Source of the DNA: Pseudomonas putida
GTDB lineage: Bacteria; Pseudomonadota; Gammaproteobacteria; Pseudomonadales; Pseudomonadaceae
Reading direction: 5' to 3'
NCBI RefSeq assembly: GCF_001941965.1
Contig: NZ_MKZO01000001.1
Coordinates: 62,001-126,000, forward strand
Length of the DNA stretch: 64,000 nt
A program made the position numbers and the translations under genes. Each line of letters opens with the position of its first letter. Positions within the stretch are counted from its first letter, which is position 1. Positions 27,107 through 36,419 of this stretch are shown here, in pieces. Under the pieces are notes generated by a model that saw only the letters and a program-made list of their open reading frames with translations, had not been told where the DNA came from and made no database searches.

Positions 27107-28507
27107 ATGTGGGTCCCTCTGCTCAACGCCTTCAATCAACCTGTTTACCTGTCCATCGCCGATGCCTTGGCGCGCGATATCGCCAGTGGCCTGCTCAAGC
27201 CCGGCGAGCGTTTGCCGACGTTGCGCGAACTGGCGCAAGCGCTGCAGGTCACGCCTGGGACGGTCAACCGCGCCTATGGCGAAGCGCAGCGGCGGGGTTT
27301 GTTGCAGGGGGAAGTGGGGCGCGGAACTTATGTGCGGGCCACGCCGCTGGTGGAGGTGGTTGCCGAACCGGAGCCGCAGGTGCTGCCGTCGCCGCTGGCG
27401 GTGGCGCCGCAGGTGCTGGACCTGTCGATCATCAAGCCGGCAGGTGATACCGCCTCGACCTGGCTGCGTGGGGCGCTGGTGGAGCTGGCCAACGGCACCG
27501 ACTTCGCCCAGGCGCTGGACTACGCGCCGGATGGCGGTCACCCGGCGCACCGTGAGGCGGGTGCGCAATGGTTGCGGCATTCGCTGCCAGAAGCGGTCTG
27601 GCAGCAGGTGGTGATCACGGCCGGTGCCCAGCATGGCCTGCTGGTGGCGATCAGCGCGCTGACCGAGAGCGATGACCTGATCCTCTGCGAATCGCTGTGC
27701 TATCCCGGGATCATCTCCCTCGCCCATAGCCTGCAACGGCGGTTGCGCGGCGTGGAGATGGACGAGGAAGGCATCATCCCCGCCTCGCTGCGCGAGGTGT
27801 GCCAGCGTGAGCGGCCGGCGATGCTGGTGTGTGTCGCCACCTGCCAGAACCCGACCACGGCGACCATGTCGCATCAGCGGCGGGCGGAGATTGCGGCGAT
27901 TGCCGAGGAGTTCGACTTCCTGATTCTCGATGACGATATCTACGGGTTCCTCGCCACCGACACCACCCTGCGTCCGCTGGCGAGTTATGCGCCGGAGCGT
28001 TCGGTGTATCTCACCAGCCTGTCCAAGTCGGTGCTGCCGGCGTTGCGTATCGGTTACCTGTATGCCCCGGCGCGCTTGCTCTCGCGGCTGACGGCGATGG
28101 TGCGCAGCAGCGTGTGGATGCCCTCGCCGCTCACGGCGCAACTGGCGAGCAACATCATTCACGAGGGGCTGGATCAGCGCCTGGTGAAGCTGCAACGGGA
28201 AGAGGCGGCACGACGTCAGGCGATGGCCCGTGAACTGATGCCGGGGCTGGCGATCAAGGCCCAGGCGCACAGCTATCACCTCTGGCTGGAGTTGCCGGAG
28301 CCGTGGAATGCCGATGAGTTCGCTCATCTGGCGCGGGCGCAGGGGGTGAAGGTGCTCAGTGGCTCGCAGTTCCAGGCGGAGCGCAGTGGGGTCAGTCGCG
28401 GGGTGCGGGTGGTGCTGATGTCGCCGACGCGGGAGGATGAATTGCGCTTTGCGCTGACACAGTTGGCGAGTCTGGTGGGGGTTGGGGATCCGCGGCGGTT
28501 TTACTGA
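27107..28507 (+). CDS. MocR/PdxR-type PLP-dependent regulator
   Basis: A 466-residue fusion of a GntR-like winged helix (about 12-80, LLKPGERLPTLRELAQALQVTPGTVNRAYGE) with a class I aminotransferase-like domain (about 100-455). The PLP-binding lysine is visible in LTSLSKSVLPALRIGY, and DDDIYGF supplies the pyridine-binding Asp. Such proteins sense an amine, amino acid or B6 vitamer. It is divergent from benE with operator-like repeats between. Confidence 0.9.
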   Translation: MWVPLLNAFNQPVYLSIADALARDIASGLLKPGERLPTLRELAQALQVTPGTVNRAYGEAQRRGLLQGEVGRGTYVRATPLVEVVAEPEPQVLPSPLAVAPQVLDLSIIKPAGDTASTWLRGALVELANGTDFAQALDYAPDGGHPAHREAGAQWLRHSLPEAVWQQVVITAGAQHGLLVAISALTESDDLILCESLCYPGIISLAHSLQRRLRGVEMDEEGIIPASLREVCQRERPAMLVCVATCQNPTTATMSHQRRAEIAAIAEEFDFLILDDDIYGFLATDTTLRPLASYAPERSVYLTSLSKSVLPALRIGYLYAPARLLSRLTAMVRSSVWMPSPLTAQLASNIIHEGLDQRLVKLQREEAARRQAMARELMPGLAIKAQAHSYHLWLELPEPWNADEFAHLARAQGVKVLSGSQFQAERSGVSRGVRVVLMSPTREDELRFALTQLASLVGVGDPRRFY

Positions 28508-28526
28508 GGGTCTTGGTTGACCTTGA

Positions 28527-28754
28527 GGGCCTCATCGCTGGCAAGCCAGCTCCCACAGTGACCGCGTCGAATCGGGTATTGGTGGCTGGCAGACAACCTT
28601 GTGGGAGCCGGCGTTGCCGGCGATCTGGCCAGACCAGGCAGCCATTTTGTTTGGTCTGACCTCATCGCTGGCAACGCCAGCTCCCACAGGTTCACTGCCG
28701 TTCCTGAGAGCGGCGCAGTACCTGTGGGAGCTGGCTTGCCAGCGATGAGGCCCT
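28527..28754. repeat. Two tandem REP pairs
   Basis: Pair 1 (28527-about 28630) and pair 2 (about 28657-28754) each have inverted units with CTCCCACA ends. Between them GCCAGACCAG and TTGGTCTGAC also pair. The cluster separates the MocR gene from the convergent qhpB gene. Confidence 0.88.
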
Positions 28755-28770
28755 CAAGAACGAAGCAGAA

Positions 28771-29886
28771 TTACCTGACGAACACCTGCGCCGTAGTAAT
28801 CGCCATGTCCCCCCCAGGCAACGTGATCTTGCCCAGCGGCTTCAAACTGTCCGCATCGAAGATCGCCACATCGTTGTACGTCCCCGCGAGATAGATCCTG
28901 CTCCCCGCCTTGTTCATCGAGACGCAGTAGTACGAGTGATCCAGGGTCGCCGCCTTGACCAGTTTCTTCTCCTTGATGTCGTACTTCGCCAGCCGGTTCA
29001 GCACGCCATACACCACGTTCGGATCCTTCGGCGAGCGCATGCCGCTGAAGTAGATTTCCGTGAGCGGACCGAAGTCGACGGTCTGGGTCTTGCCGGTCTT
29101 CAGATCGATGTTGAAGAAGCCATAGAGGTTCTCCGCCGTTGCCGGATCCTGCTTCTCATCGGTGAACTTCGCCGTGGTGTAGAGCAGCGAGAAGTCATGT
29201 CGATACGTCTGCTGGTTCCACACATAGAGCACGTCCGGCGCACTGTAGTTGGGGCGTTTCCAGTGCCGGCTGGGGACCAGCACATCGAACTTGCCGGTCT
29301 TCACATCTACCTTGTAGATATCCGGCCCGGCCACGTACAGGGTGCCGTCATCACCGCTTTGCATGATGGTCAGCTGGCGCGGTGCGGGGAAACTGCGCAG
29401 CGGCTTGGCATTCAGCCCGCCATCGGTACCGTAGACGTCGAGGCGCGGCGCCTGCACCTCATAGTGGTCACTGAAGATCTTGGTGGGGTTGGCTACGGTG
29501 TAGATCTCCTTGCCGTCATGACTGACGGTGAAGGAGAACATCGAGCGCGCTTTTTCACCCGGCAGCTGGGTGATGCTGGCGTGGAACACCTGCTTGCAGT
29601 TGTCCAGCTCGACACCATAGATATCGGCGTAGTGATTGTTGAGCACGTAGGCGATGCGCTTGTCCGGCGACAGCTGCACCGAACCCGGGCCGAATGCGTC
29701 AGGCATGGCGCAGGTCTTGTAGAGCTTTTCGCTGTTGAGGTCGATGACGTGCAGGTTGTTCGGGTAGTTGGTGACCACCATGTATTCGTGGCCGGCATTC
29801 AGCGCCTTGCCTTCGTCGGCGGCCATCGCCGTACCGGCGCCAAGCGCCACCAGGGCGGCCAGGCCGCGGGTTGCCATCTGGAGCAT
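28771..29886 (-). CDS. qhpB: Quinohemoprotein amine dehydrogenase beta subunit
   Basis: A 371-residue periplasmic protein made of a signal peptide (cleaved near GTAMAADEG) and a seven-bladed beta-propeller with repeated strands such as YMVVTNYPNNLHVIDL and SRIYLAGTYNDVAIFD. In quinohemoprotein amine dehydrogenase the beta subunit cradles the small crosslinked gamma subunit and, with it, forms the active site. The start at 29886 has AGAGGGA eight bases upstream. An alternative ATG at 29922 overlaps the qhpC stop (ATGA) and would lengthen the n-region. Confidence 0.93.
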   Translation of the reverse strand: MLQMATRGLAALVALGAGTAMAADEGKALNAGHEYMVVTNYPNNLHVIDLNSEKLYKTCAMPDAFGPGSVQLSPDKRIAYVLNNHYADIYGVELDNCKQVFHASITQLPGEKARSMFSFTVSHDGKEIYTVANPTKIFSDHYEVQAPRLDVYGTDGGLNAKPLRSFPAPRQLTIMQSGDDGTLYVAGPDIYKVDVKTGKFDVLVPSRHWKRPNYSAPDVLYVWNQQTYRHDFSLLYTTAKFTDEKQDPATAENLYGFFNIDLKTGKTQTVDFGPLTEIYFSGMRSPKDPNVVYGVLNRLAKYDIKEKKLVKAATLDHSYYCVSMNKAGSRIYLAGTYNDVAIFDADSLKPLGKITLPGGDMAITTAQVFVR

Positions 29887-29918
29887 GCGGATATCCCTCT
29901 TCTTGTTCGCCTGGGGGC

Positions 29919-30242
29919 TCATTTGTTGTCCGGGAACACGGTCCCGAGGTTGCGCCAGTTGTCACCGGAGGACTGCGCGTCCTTGTTCCAGTCCGGGAAG
30001 GTACTCATCATGTCCGGCACCTGGGCCGGCCACCAGCATGGGTCGGAGCAGCCATAGAGGTCCGATTCCATCGGCTGGCACAACGACGAGACGCCGCCAA
30101 AAGCGTCGATTTCCCAGCCCGGGTCGGTGGTCGAGGCGCAGCCGGCGACCGAGTTCATCGCCACCACTTCCTCGATGCGGTTTTCCTCGGCGGCCTGGTC
30201 CAGCTTGAGGGCTTTGTTGTTGATCGGCTTGAGATGTTTCAT
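29919..30242 (-). CDS. qhpC: Quinohemoprotein amine dehydrogenase gamma subunit precursor (CTQ)
   Basis: A 107-residue ribosomally made and modified peptide. The first 28 residues are the leader. Counting from residue 29, every crosslink residue known from Paracoccus is in place: Cys7-Glu16 (C35, E44), Cys27-Asp33 (C55, D61), Cys41-Asp49 (C69, D77) and Cys37-Trp43 (C65, W71), the last pair forming the cysteine tryptophylquinone cofactor. QhpD makes the thioether links, QhpG hydroxylates the tryptophan, QhpE removes the leader and QhpF is the likely exporter. The precursor has no Sec signal peptide. It starts one base after the qhpD stop. Confidence 0.96.
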   Translation of the reverse strand: MKHLKPINNKALKLDQAAEENRIEEVVAMNSVAGCASTTDPGWEIDAFGGVSSLCQPMESDLYGCSDPCWWPAQVPDMMSTFPDWNKDAQSSGDNWRNLGTVFPDNK

Positions 30243-30243
30243 G

Positions 30244-31674
30244 TCAGTGCACCTTGCGCGCAGTGATGTAGCGAGTGATGAAGGCCGGGTTCTCGGCCAT
30301 GATCCGGCTGTAGACTTCGATGCCGAAGTCCACCCAGTCACGCATCAGTTCGCAGTAGTGATAGGTCGGATGAGTCGGGTCGCCATACCGGGCATAACTC
30401 TCGTGATAGCAGCCACCGGAGCACAGGTTGCGGATGCGGCAGCTGTCGCAACCGGTGTTGGTGCGGTCCAGGCGCTGTGACAGGAAGTCGTTGAGCTCGA
30501 CCTGCTTCACCCCGCTGTGCACGTTGCCGAAAGTCGGCAGGCTGGAGCCGGTGAAGCGGTGGCAGAGGTTCAGCTCGCCCTTGTGGTCCACCGCCAGCAT
30601 CTTCAGCCCGGCGCCGCACGGCAGCGCCTTCTTGTGCCCCTCGTGGATATCGGTGAGCAACTGGTGCAGGTTGGAGAAGCCGATATTGCGATGCTCCAGC
30701 GCCGCCTCCAGGTAACGCCGACCGAGAGCCTTCATGTTGGCGAAGACCTCGACCAGTTCCTCGCCAGTGAGGTTGTAGCTGCTGATATCCCCCGACGTCA
30801 CCGGGGCGAAGCCGACCTCGGCAAAGCCCATCTCGTTGAACAGGTGGTTCCAGATGGTCTCGATATCCGTGACCCCGGTGGTCAGGGTCACCCGCGCACC
30901 CACCGGGCGACTGTCGTAGCGCGACAGCAGCATGTCGGCCTTGCGCCGCACCACGTCATAGGTGCCCTGCCCGCCCACGGTGATGCGGTTGCGGTCGTGC
31001 ACGGTCTTCGGCCCGTCGATGCTCACCGACAAGCCGAAGCGGTGGGCATTGAGGTAGTCGACGATCTCCTCGGTGAGCAAGGTGGCGTTGGTGGTCATGA
31101 CGAACTCGACGCGCTTGCCCGCCTCGACGAAACGCCGCTCGCAGTAGTCGACCATGTACTCGATCAGCTTGCGGTTGCTCAGCGGCTCGCCGCCGAAGAA
31201 CACCACGGTGTAGACCGGCTCGTCCGGCGACTCCTTGAGCAGCATTTCCACCGAGGCCACGGCGGTCTCGACGTCCATGCGCTTGCCGGCCGAGGGCTTG
31301 TCCAGGTCTTCCTTGTAGCAGTAGGTGCAGCTCAGGTTGCAGCCGGTGTTGACGTTGAGCACCACGGTGTTCAGCGCCGTGCGCTCGACCCGTCTGGCGG
31401 AGATTTCCGGGGTCAGCGGCGAGCCGTCGCTGACCAGTTCCAGGGCGATCAGCTCGCGCAGCACCTCGTTGACTTCAGCACCATCGAAGCGCTCGGCCAG
31501 GCGTTGCACCAGCGTTTCGCTGGAGCAGCCGGCGCCGCGCAGGCTGTCGATGATTTCCCCGGTCAGGGCATCGCTGGCGAACAGCGAGCTGCTGGGGATA
31601 TGGAACAGCATGCGGGCGTCGTCGACCCGCACTTCATGCAGATTGCGTTCTACCAGGTTCAGGATGGCACCCAT
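30244..31674 (-). CDS. qhpD: Radical SAM thioether-forming enzyme QhpD
   Basis: A 476-residue radical SAM/SPASM enzyme. The N-terminal part (about 20-95) is a peptide-recognition-like domain. The S-adenosylmethionine cluster is bound by C112, C116 and C119 (NTGCNLSCTYCYKE). The C-terminal SPASM region supplies cysteines for auxiliary clusters (LPCGAG, LNLCHRF, GCDSCRIRNLCSGGC, YHYC). It installs the three Cys-to-Asp/Glu thioether bridges in QhpC. The ATG at 31674 with AGGAGG five bases upstream is preferred to the adjoining GTG. It lies between its substrate gene and qhpA. Confidence 0.95.
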   Translation of the reverse strand: MGAILNLVERNLHEVRVDDARMLFHIPSSSLFASDALTGEIIDSLRGAGCSSETLVQRLAERFDGAEVNEVLRELIALELVSDGSPLTPEISARRVERTALNTVVLNVNTGCNLSCTYCYKEDLDKPSAGKRMDVETAVASVEMLLKESPDEPVYTVVFFGGEPLSNRKLIEYMVDYCERRFVEAGKRVEFVMTTNATLLTEEIVDYLNAHRFGLSVSIDGPKTVHDRNRITVGGQGTYDVVRRKADMLLSRYDSRPVGARVTLTTGVTDIETIWNHLFNEMGFAEVGFAPVTSGDISSYNLTGEELVEVFANMKALGRRYLEAALEHRNIGFSNLHQLLTDIHEGHKKALPCGAGLKMLAVDHKGELNLCHRFTGSSLPTFGNVHSGVKQVELNDFLSQRLDRTNTGCDSCRIRNLCSGGCYHESYARYGDPTHPTYHYCELMRDWVDFGIEVYSRIMAENPAFITRYITARKVH

Positions 31675-31720
31675 CACAACCTCCTCGAAAACTCGAATGT
31701 GGCCAGGTCAAACCGCCGCC

Positions 31721-33298
31721 TCACGGGATGGGCGGGTTGTTCCAGCGCTGGATGGTCACGATCATCTGGCCCTCGCCGGTGCGCGCCGTGCCGGCGTCAT
31801 CCACCGCGGCGATCACCTTGAGGTTGCCGGCATTTTTGGTGGACATCTTGCGCGCCGGGTTCGGCCCGGCATCGCCCGGGGTGAACACGCCGGTATCGGC
31901 CTGCATCACGCCAGCGAACTTGACGTCCTCGTCCTCGCGGGCACGCTCGTCGAACGGCTCGACCTTCCATTTGGCCGGGAAAACGCCAATGCGATAGGCC
32001 TTGCCATCGGCGCCCTGCCCCCAGGCCTCGGCGTCGAAGCGACCCTGCACCTTCGGCGTCGATCCGCCGTTGTCACCCACCCGGGCGACCGAGAAGGCCG
32101 GCACCACCTTCACTTCGGCGATCTCGCGATAGACCGCCAGTTGCTGGCCGCCGAGCTTGCCGACGGCAACCTCCTGCAGACCGCTGGCAGCCTCGGCGGA
32201 GGCTTTCACCTTCACCCGAATCCGCTGTGGTGTGTTCTCCAGCACCTCGACCACCTCGACGCCTTTGCCGAACGATGGCGTGCCGCTCAGGCCGCTGCCG
32301 ACCAGGGTCAGTTCGCTTTCGCTGCCGGCCTTCACATAGCCCGGCTGCACCGCCAGCAGACGCGCACTGCCCTGCTGCGCGGCGGTGAAATCGAGGCCAC
32401 GTTCGTCATGGGTCTTGTCGAACATGCGGCCGCTGAGCTGGCCATTATTGGCGGCGAGCACCTGGCGCATGCTCACGCCGTCCACGGTGACCGTGCCGCG
32501 CCATTCATAGCCGCTGTAAAGCACCGCCGAGCCGTCGCCCTTGAACGGCGTACCGTCGGCGTACTGGCCGTCGAGGCTGACCTTGAAGCGGTCGCCGTCC
32601 TCGGCAGTCACTTTCATCACCCCATTGAGTTCGCCCTTGCCCGGCAGATGACCACTGAAGCTCCAGTCGCCGGCCAGGGTCGCGGACTTCGGCATGGACT
32701 TCTGCCAGTCGCTCCAGGCCTTGCTGTCGAAGGGGTATTTCTGTGCGAGCAGCGGGACCATGTCCTTCTTCGCCAGATCGAACCAGTCGCGGTCGCGGGA
32801 CAGCGCCTGATACTCCAGGGACGGCCACTGGCCGAGGTGGAAATTCACCAGCCGCTCCCATTCCTGGGCCGGCCGCCGCTGCAGGGCGATCCGCGCGCCG
32901 GAGTGGCAACGGGCACACATCTGCTGGGTCGGTTCCTCGATCTTCTCGACGGTGTTCAGGCGGCGTTCGAGGGCGTAGCGCACGCCATCGGTCTCGCTGG
33001 GGGCGAGGCCCTGGGTGTCGGCGAGGTACTTGACCAGGGTGCGACGGTCTTCGTCGCTGATCTGCAACTGGTGCATGGTCTGCATGCGGCCGATGGTCAT
33101 CAGCCAGCCTTCCGGGGTCTTGCGCTGGTGGCTGATGCGGCTCAGGGCGTCGTTCCCTTCGGGAAGGTGGCAACCCTGACAGGTCTCCATAAGAATCTGC
33201 TTGCCCTCGCGGGCCTCACTGACCTGCGGCTGCACGGCAAGGCCGACGGCCACTGCCAGCAGGCCACCGGCGCTGGCGAACCTGAGTGTTCTCTTCAT
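31721..33298 (-). CDS. qhpA: Quinohemoprotein amine dehydrogenase alpha subunit (dihaem)
   Basis: A 525-residue periplasmic dihaem cytochrome subunit. The signal peptide (about 1-29) is followed by two haem c sites, C40-QGCH and C128-ARCH, and then several beta-barrel/Ig-like domains (about 165-525). It takes electrons from the CTQ cofactor of QhpC and passes them to a periplasmic cytochrome or azurin. It is the first gene of the qhpA-D-C-B operon. The start codon at 33298 fits the signal peptide MKRTLRFASAGG. Confidence 0.94.
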   Translation of the reverse strand: MKRTLRFASAGGLLAVAVGLAVQPQVSEAREGKQILMETCQGCHLPEGNDALSRISHQRKTPEGWLMTIGRMQTMHQLQISDEDRRTLVKYLADTQGLAPSETDGVRYALERRLNTVEKIEEPTQQMCARCHSGARIALQRRPAQEWERLVNFHLGQWPSLEYQALSRDRDWFDLAKKDMVPLLAQKYPFDSKAWSDWQKSMPKSATLAGDWSFSGHLPGKGELNGVMKVTAEDGDRFKVSLDGQYADGTPFKGDGSAVLYSGYEWRGTVTVDGVSMRQVLAANNGQLSGRMFDKTHDERGLDFTAAQQGSARLLAVQPGYVKAGSESELTLVGSGLSGTPSFGKGVEVVEVLENTPQRIRVKVKASAEAASGLQEVAVGKLGGQQLAVYREIAEVKVVPAFSVARVGDNGGSTPKVQGRFDAEAWGQGADGKAYRIGVFPAKWKVEPFDERAREDEDVKFAGVMQADTGVFTPGDAGPNPARKMSTKNAGNLKVIAAVDDAGTARTGEGQMIVTIQRWNNPPIP

Positions 33299-33412
33299 CG
33301 ATGACTGACCTCCCACGGGGTTCTTCTTATTGTTCGTACACTTCTTATAGGTCTCTTCCGTCGGCCATACAGCGGCAGAGCGCGCACCGAAGAGCCGCTT
33401 GAGGGTGTCGAT

Positions 33413-33428
33413 ACATATTGTGTGCCAA
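33413..33428 (-). promoter_or_regulatory. Possible sigma-54 promoter for qhpA
   Basis: The minus strand reads TTGGCACACAATATGT. The -24 element is good and the spacing is right, but the -12 element is GT instead of GC. It would give a leader of about 100 bases. Its distance from the central palindromes equals that of the promoter on the other side, which supports it. Confidence 0.4.
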
Positions 33429-33509
33429 GAGCCGCAAGCGCCGTTTTACGCGGCTTGCAGGCCACGGAGGGCGGGCCTTGCGGCACGTTTCGCGACGAAT
33501 GAGACGGCG

Positions 33510-33565
33510 TGAGACAGCTGTCTCAAGGCGCCGAGACTGTCTCGCCCGCTGTCGCACTTTGCGAC
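33510..33565. promoter_or_regulatory. Palindromic enhancer sites for the sigma-54 activator
   Basis: Three symmetrical elements lie together: TGAGACAGCTGTCTCA (33510-33525, perfect), GAGACTGTCTC (33533-33543) and GTCGCA-CTT-TGCGAC (33551-33565, perfect). Their centre is about 110 bases from both the plus-strand and the minus-strand -24/-12 sequences. They are the likely binding sites of the activator encoded at 40406-42301. Confidence 0.6.
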
Positions 33566-33643
33566 GACCGGCATGAGGCCGGGGTTTGCCGCACAGGTGC
33601 CCCGGCCTTGGATTGCACGGGCTGGCGCCGACATCCACGGGCT

Positions 33644-33658
33644 TGGCACAGCGGTTGC
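33644..33658 (+). promoter_or_regulatory. Sigma-54 promoter of the aldehyde dehydrogenase gene
   Basis: TGGCAC (33644) and TTGC (33655-33658) have GG and GC separated by exactly ten bases, the sigma-54 -24/-12 rule. The start would be near 33670, about 27 bases before the coding sequence. Confidence 0.75.
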
Positions 33659-33696
33659 GATGGCCCAGGCAATCACTCACAAGAACGAGGTTTGCC

Positions 33697-35190
33697 ATGT
33701 CCACCACTGCCCCTTTGCACCCGGCCGTCGAGGCTTTCGTCCGGCGTGCGCCGACCATGCTGATCGGTGCCGACTGGGCCGAGGCCGCCGACGGCGAACG
33801 CCTGACCCTGCGCAACCCGGCCACCGGCGAGGTGCTGTGCCAGGTACCGGCCGCCACCCCGGCCGACGTGGCCCGGGCAGTGGGCGCGGCGCGCCAGGCC
33901 TTCGACGACTCGGCCTGGAGCCGCACCCGCCCGCGCGAGCGGCAGAACCTGCTGTGGAAGCTGGCCGACCTGATGGAGCGCGACGCCGAGATCCTCGCCC
34001 AGCTCGAATGCCTGAACAACGGCAAGAGCGCGGTGGTGGCGCGGGTCATGGACGTGCAGTTGTCCATCGACTTCCTGCGCTACATGGCCGGCTGGGCGAC
34101 CAAGGTCGAGGGGCACACTGTCGACGTCTCCATGCCGCTGATGCCGAATGATGAGTTCCACGGTTTCGTCCGTCGCGAGGCGGTGGGTGTGGTCGGTGCC
34201 ATCGTCGCCTGGAACTTCCCGTTGCTGCTGGCCTGCTGGAAGCTCGGCCCGGCCCTCGCCACTGGCTGCACCGTGGTCCTCAAGCCGGCCGACGAGACCC
34301 CGCTCAGCGCCCTGAAGCTGGCCGAGCTGGTGCTGGAAGCGGGCTACCCGGCCGGGGTGTTCAACGTGGTCACCGGCACGGGCGCCATTGCCGGCGACGC
34401 CCTGACCCGCGACCCGCGGGTGGACAAGCTGACCTTCACCGGCTCCACTGCCGTCGGCCAGCACATCGGCCGCATTGCCATGGACAACATGACCCGGGTC
34501 ACCCTGGAACTGGGCGGCAAATCGCCGACCATCGTCATGCCTGACGCCGACCTCGCCACTGCGGCTGCCGGTGCGGCCACGGCGATCTTCTTCAACCAGG
34601 GCCAGGTGTGCTGCGCCGGTTCGCGGCTGTATGTGCACCGCAAGCATTTCGACAATGTGGTCGCGGATATCGCCGGGATCGCCAATGGCATGAAGCTGGG
34701 CAACGGCCTCGATCCAAACGTGCAGATGGGCCCGCTGATTTCGGCGCGCCAGCAGAAGCGCGTGTTCGACTACATCGAGCAAGGGCGTGGCAGCGGCGCC
34801 ACCATTGCCTGTGGCGGCGAGCAGTTCGGGCCGGGGTATTTCGTCAAGCCGACGGTGATCGTCGATGTGGACCAGAAGCATCCGCTGGTGCAGGAAGAGA
34901 TCTTCGGGCCGGTGCTGGTGGCGATGCCGTTCGATGACGAGGCCGAGGCGCTGCGGCTGGCCAATGACAGTCCTTACGGGCTGGGGGCGAGTATCTGGTC
35001 GAATGACCTGGGCGCGGTGCACCGGATGATTCCGCGGATCAAGTCGGGCTCGGTCTGGGTCAACTGCCACAGCGCCCTGGACCCGGCACTGCCGTTCGGC
35101 GGCTACAAGATGTCCGGCGTCGGCCGCGAGATGGGCGCGGCGGCGATCGAGCACTACACCGAGGTGAAGTCGGTGCTGATCAAGCTGTAA
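33697..35190 (+). CDS. Aldehyde dehydrogenase (phenylacetaldehyde type)
   Basis: A 497-residue NAD(P)-dependent aldehyde dehydrogenase. The catalytic residues are C305 (QGQVCCAG) and E271 (LELGGKSP), and the cofactor loop is FTGSTAVGQ (about 247-255). It has no signal peptide and is cytoplasmic. It is divergent from qhpA and behind a sigma-54 promoter, so it should oxidise the aldehydes made from amines by QHNDH, as PeaE does for phenylacetaldehyde in P. putida U. The 398-base gap before it holds the palindromes and both promoters. Confidence 0.93.
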   Translation: MSTTAPLHPAVEAFVRRAPTMLIGADWAEAADGERLTLRNPATGEVLCQVPAATPADVARAVGAARQAFDDSAWSRTRPRERQNLLWKLADLMERDAEILAQLECLNNGKSAVVARVMDVQLSIDFLRYMAGWATKVEGHTVDVSMPLMPNDEFHGFVRREAVGVVGAIVAWNFPLLLACWKLGPALATGCTVVLKPADETPLSALKLAELVLEAGYPAGVFNVVTGTGAIAGDALTRDPRVDKLTFTGSTAVGQHIGRIAMDNMTRVTLELGGKSPTIVMPDADLATAAAGAATAIFFNQGQVCCAGSRLYVHRKHFDNVVADIAGIANGMKLGNGLDPNVQMGPLISARQQKRVFDYIEQGRGSGATIACGGEQFGPGYFVKPTVIVDVDQKHPLVQEEIFGPVLVAMPFDDEAEALRLANDSPYGLGASIWSNDLGAVHRMIPRIKSGSVWVNCHSALDPALPFGGYKMSGVGREMGAAAIEHYTEVKSVLIKL

Positions 35191-35195
35191 CGCAA

Positions 35196-35244
35196 ATTCA
35201 GGTACCAGATGCCCAGTGGCTGATCGGGGCTGATCATCACATGC
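35196..35244 (-). pseudogene. Remnant of a qhpG 3' end
   Basis: On the minus strand these 49 bases match the intact qhpG at 36858-36906 in 41 positions and still translate to VMISPDQPLGIWYLN, against VVISPDQPLGIWHLN in QhpG. Nothing before or after it is coding. It begins six bases after the aldehyde dehydrogenase stop and opens a 334-base A/T-rich gap before the transporter gene, in which I see no other feature. Confidence 0.75.
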
Positions 35245-35524
35245 GAGGGCGGTCTGGTACCTGATCTATTTCTTGCACTTGAGATGTAGGAAATATCCCA
35301 GGAAGATCTTCTAGTTAATGCAGGAAGATTCCTTCTACCGCCACGGGAATTTCCTGAACCATCTGCGCACAAACTGCAAAACAAAGACAAGTTACTGATA
35401 TATAAACAAAATTAAATATAACCAAAGAAACTGCGGGCGTGGAACGATAGCACCCTGTCCTTTTGATTTATCGGTTATCTGCGATTAGCTTCTAGCCCTC
35501 GATAATTTTTCACGGGGCCTTCCC

Positions 35525-36394
35525 TTGAGCGTTTTAATGGGATTGTTGACTGCCTTGCTTTGGGGGGTTACGGACTTCCTGATAGGTATCAACGCGCGAA
35601 GTGTCGGAGTAAGACAAGCCGTTTTCTTCAGTCAGGCCTTTGGGCTGCTGTTGATGGTCAGCATCATCGTGGTGTCTGGTGATCAGTGGGCAGTGCTGAC
35701 TCCGGCGCCCCTTTCGGTAGTGATCCTTGCTGTGACTGCCTCGATATTTACGGTGTCAGGCGCCTTGGCGCTTTCCAAAGCGTTCCAGCTAGGTAAAACG
35801 GCGTTGGTCGCACCGCTGGTAACGATGTTCGGAGTATTCACCACTCTTCTGGCCTGGCTGGGAGGCGAAGTGCTTTCGGGGTGGCAGCTCTCAGGGATCC
35901 TGATTTGTGTTGTCGGCGTGTTGTTCGCCAGCGCCGGGCACAGCACAACCTCAGTTGAGGACAAGTCCCGTAGCAATGCCCCTTTCATGTATGCCCTGTT
36001 GGCAGCGATGCTCTATGGCACCAGCTTCTGGGTTCAAGGCAGTTTTGTCTTGCCAACACTTGGCCCGATAAACATGCTTGCCCTTGGGTACGCCGTTGGC
36101 GTTATCGTGCTGATTCCGGAGAGCCTCAGAGTCCTGCGTCGATACAAAGCTCTAAAGCCGCTGGTATTCCTGAGTCTTGTCAGCGCAAGCGTTCTTAACC
36201 TGGGTGCGTTTTCCGCATTTTCCTGGGGAGTGGTACATGGCTCGATTTCAGTTGTAACGGTCATCAGCACCCTGTCAGGTGCCATTGCCGCGATTCTCGG
36301 ATATTTCCTTCATCAGGAACGCCTCAGCGCTCTTCAGATATTCGGGATTGGTTTGGCATTGGCGGGAACAATGTCGATTCACTTCTATGGGTGA
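35525..36394 (+). CDS. EamA-family transporter, lower-GC insert
   Basis: A 289-residue membrane protein with ten hydrophobic helices in two EamA repeats (about 1-135 and 150-288), opening with LLTALLWGVTDFLIG. It is probably an exporter of a small metabolite. Sampled stretches are close to half G+C, clearly below the neighbours, and codon use is less biased, so it looks acquired. It splits the qhp locus and lies beside the qhpG remnant. A TTG at 35525 has GGGG upstream; the ATG at 35537 is the alternative. Confidence 0.82.
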   Translation: MSVLMGLLTALLWGVTDFLIGINARSVGVRQAVFFSQAFGLLLMVSIIVVSGDQWAVLTPAPLSVVILAVTASIFTVSGALALSKAFQLGKTALVAPLVTMFGVFTTLLAWLGGEVLSGWQLSGILICVVGVLFASAGHSTTSVEDKSRSNAPFMYALLAAMLYGTSFWVQGSFVLPTLGPINMLALGYAVGVIVLIPESLRVLRRYKALKPLVFLSLVSASVLNLGAFSAFSWGVVHGSISVVTVISTLSGAIAAILGYFLHQERLSALQIFGIGLALAGTMSIHFYG

Positions 36395-36419
36395 CGAGCC
36401 CCGAAAAGTTGGCGGGCAC

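Noticed and set aside
33434..33458. Hairpin GCAAGC...GCTTGC upstream of qhpA
   Set aside because: Imperfect and inside the presumed control region; no clear terminator or site role.
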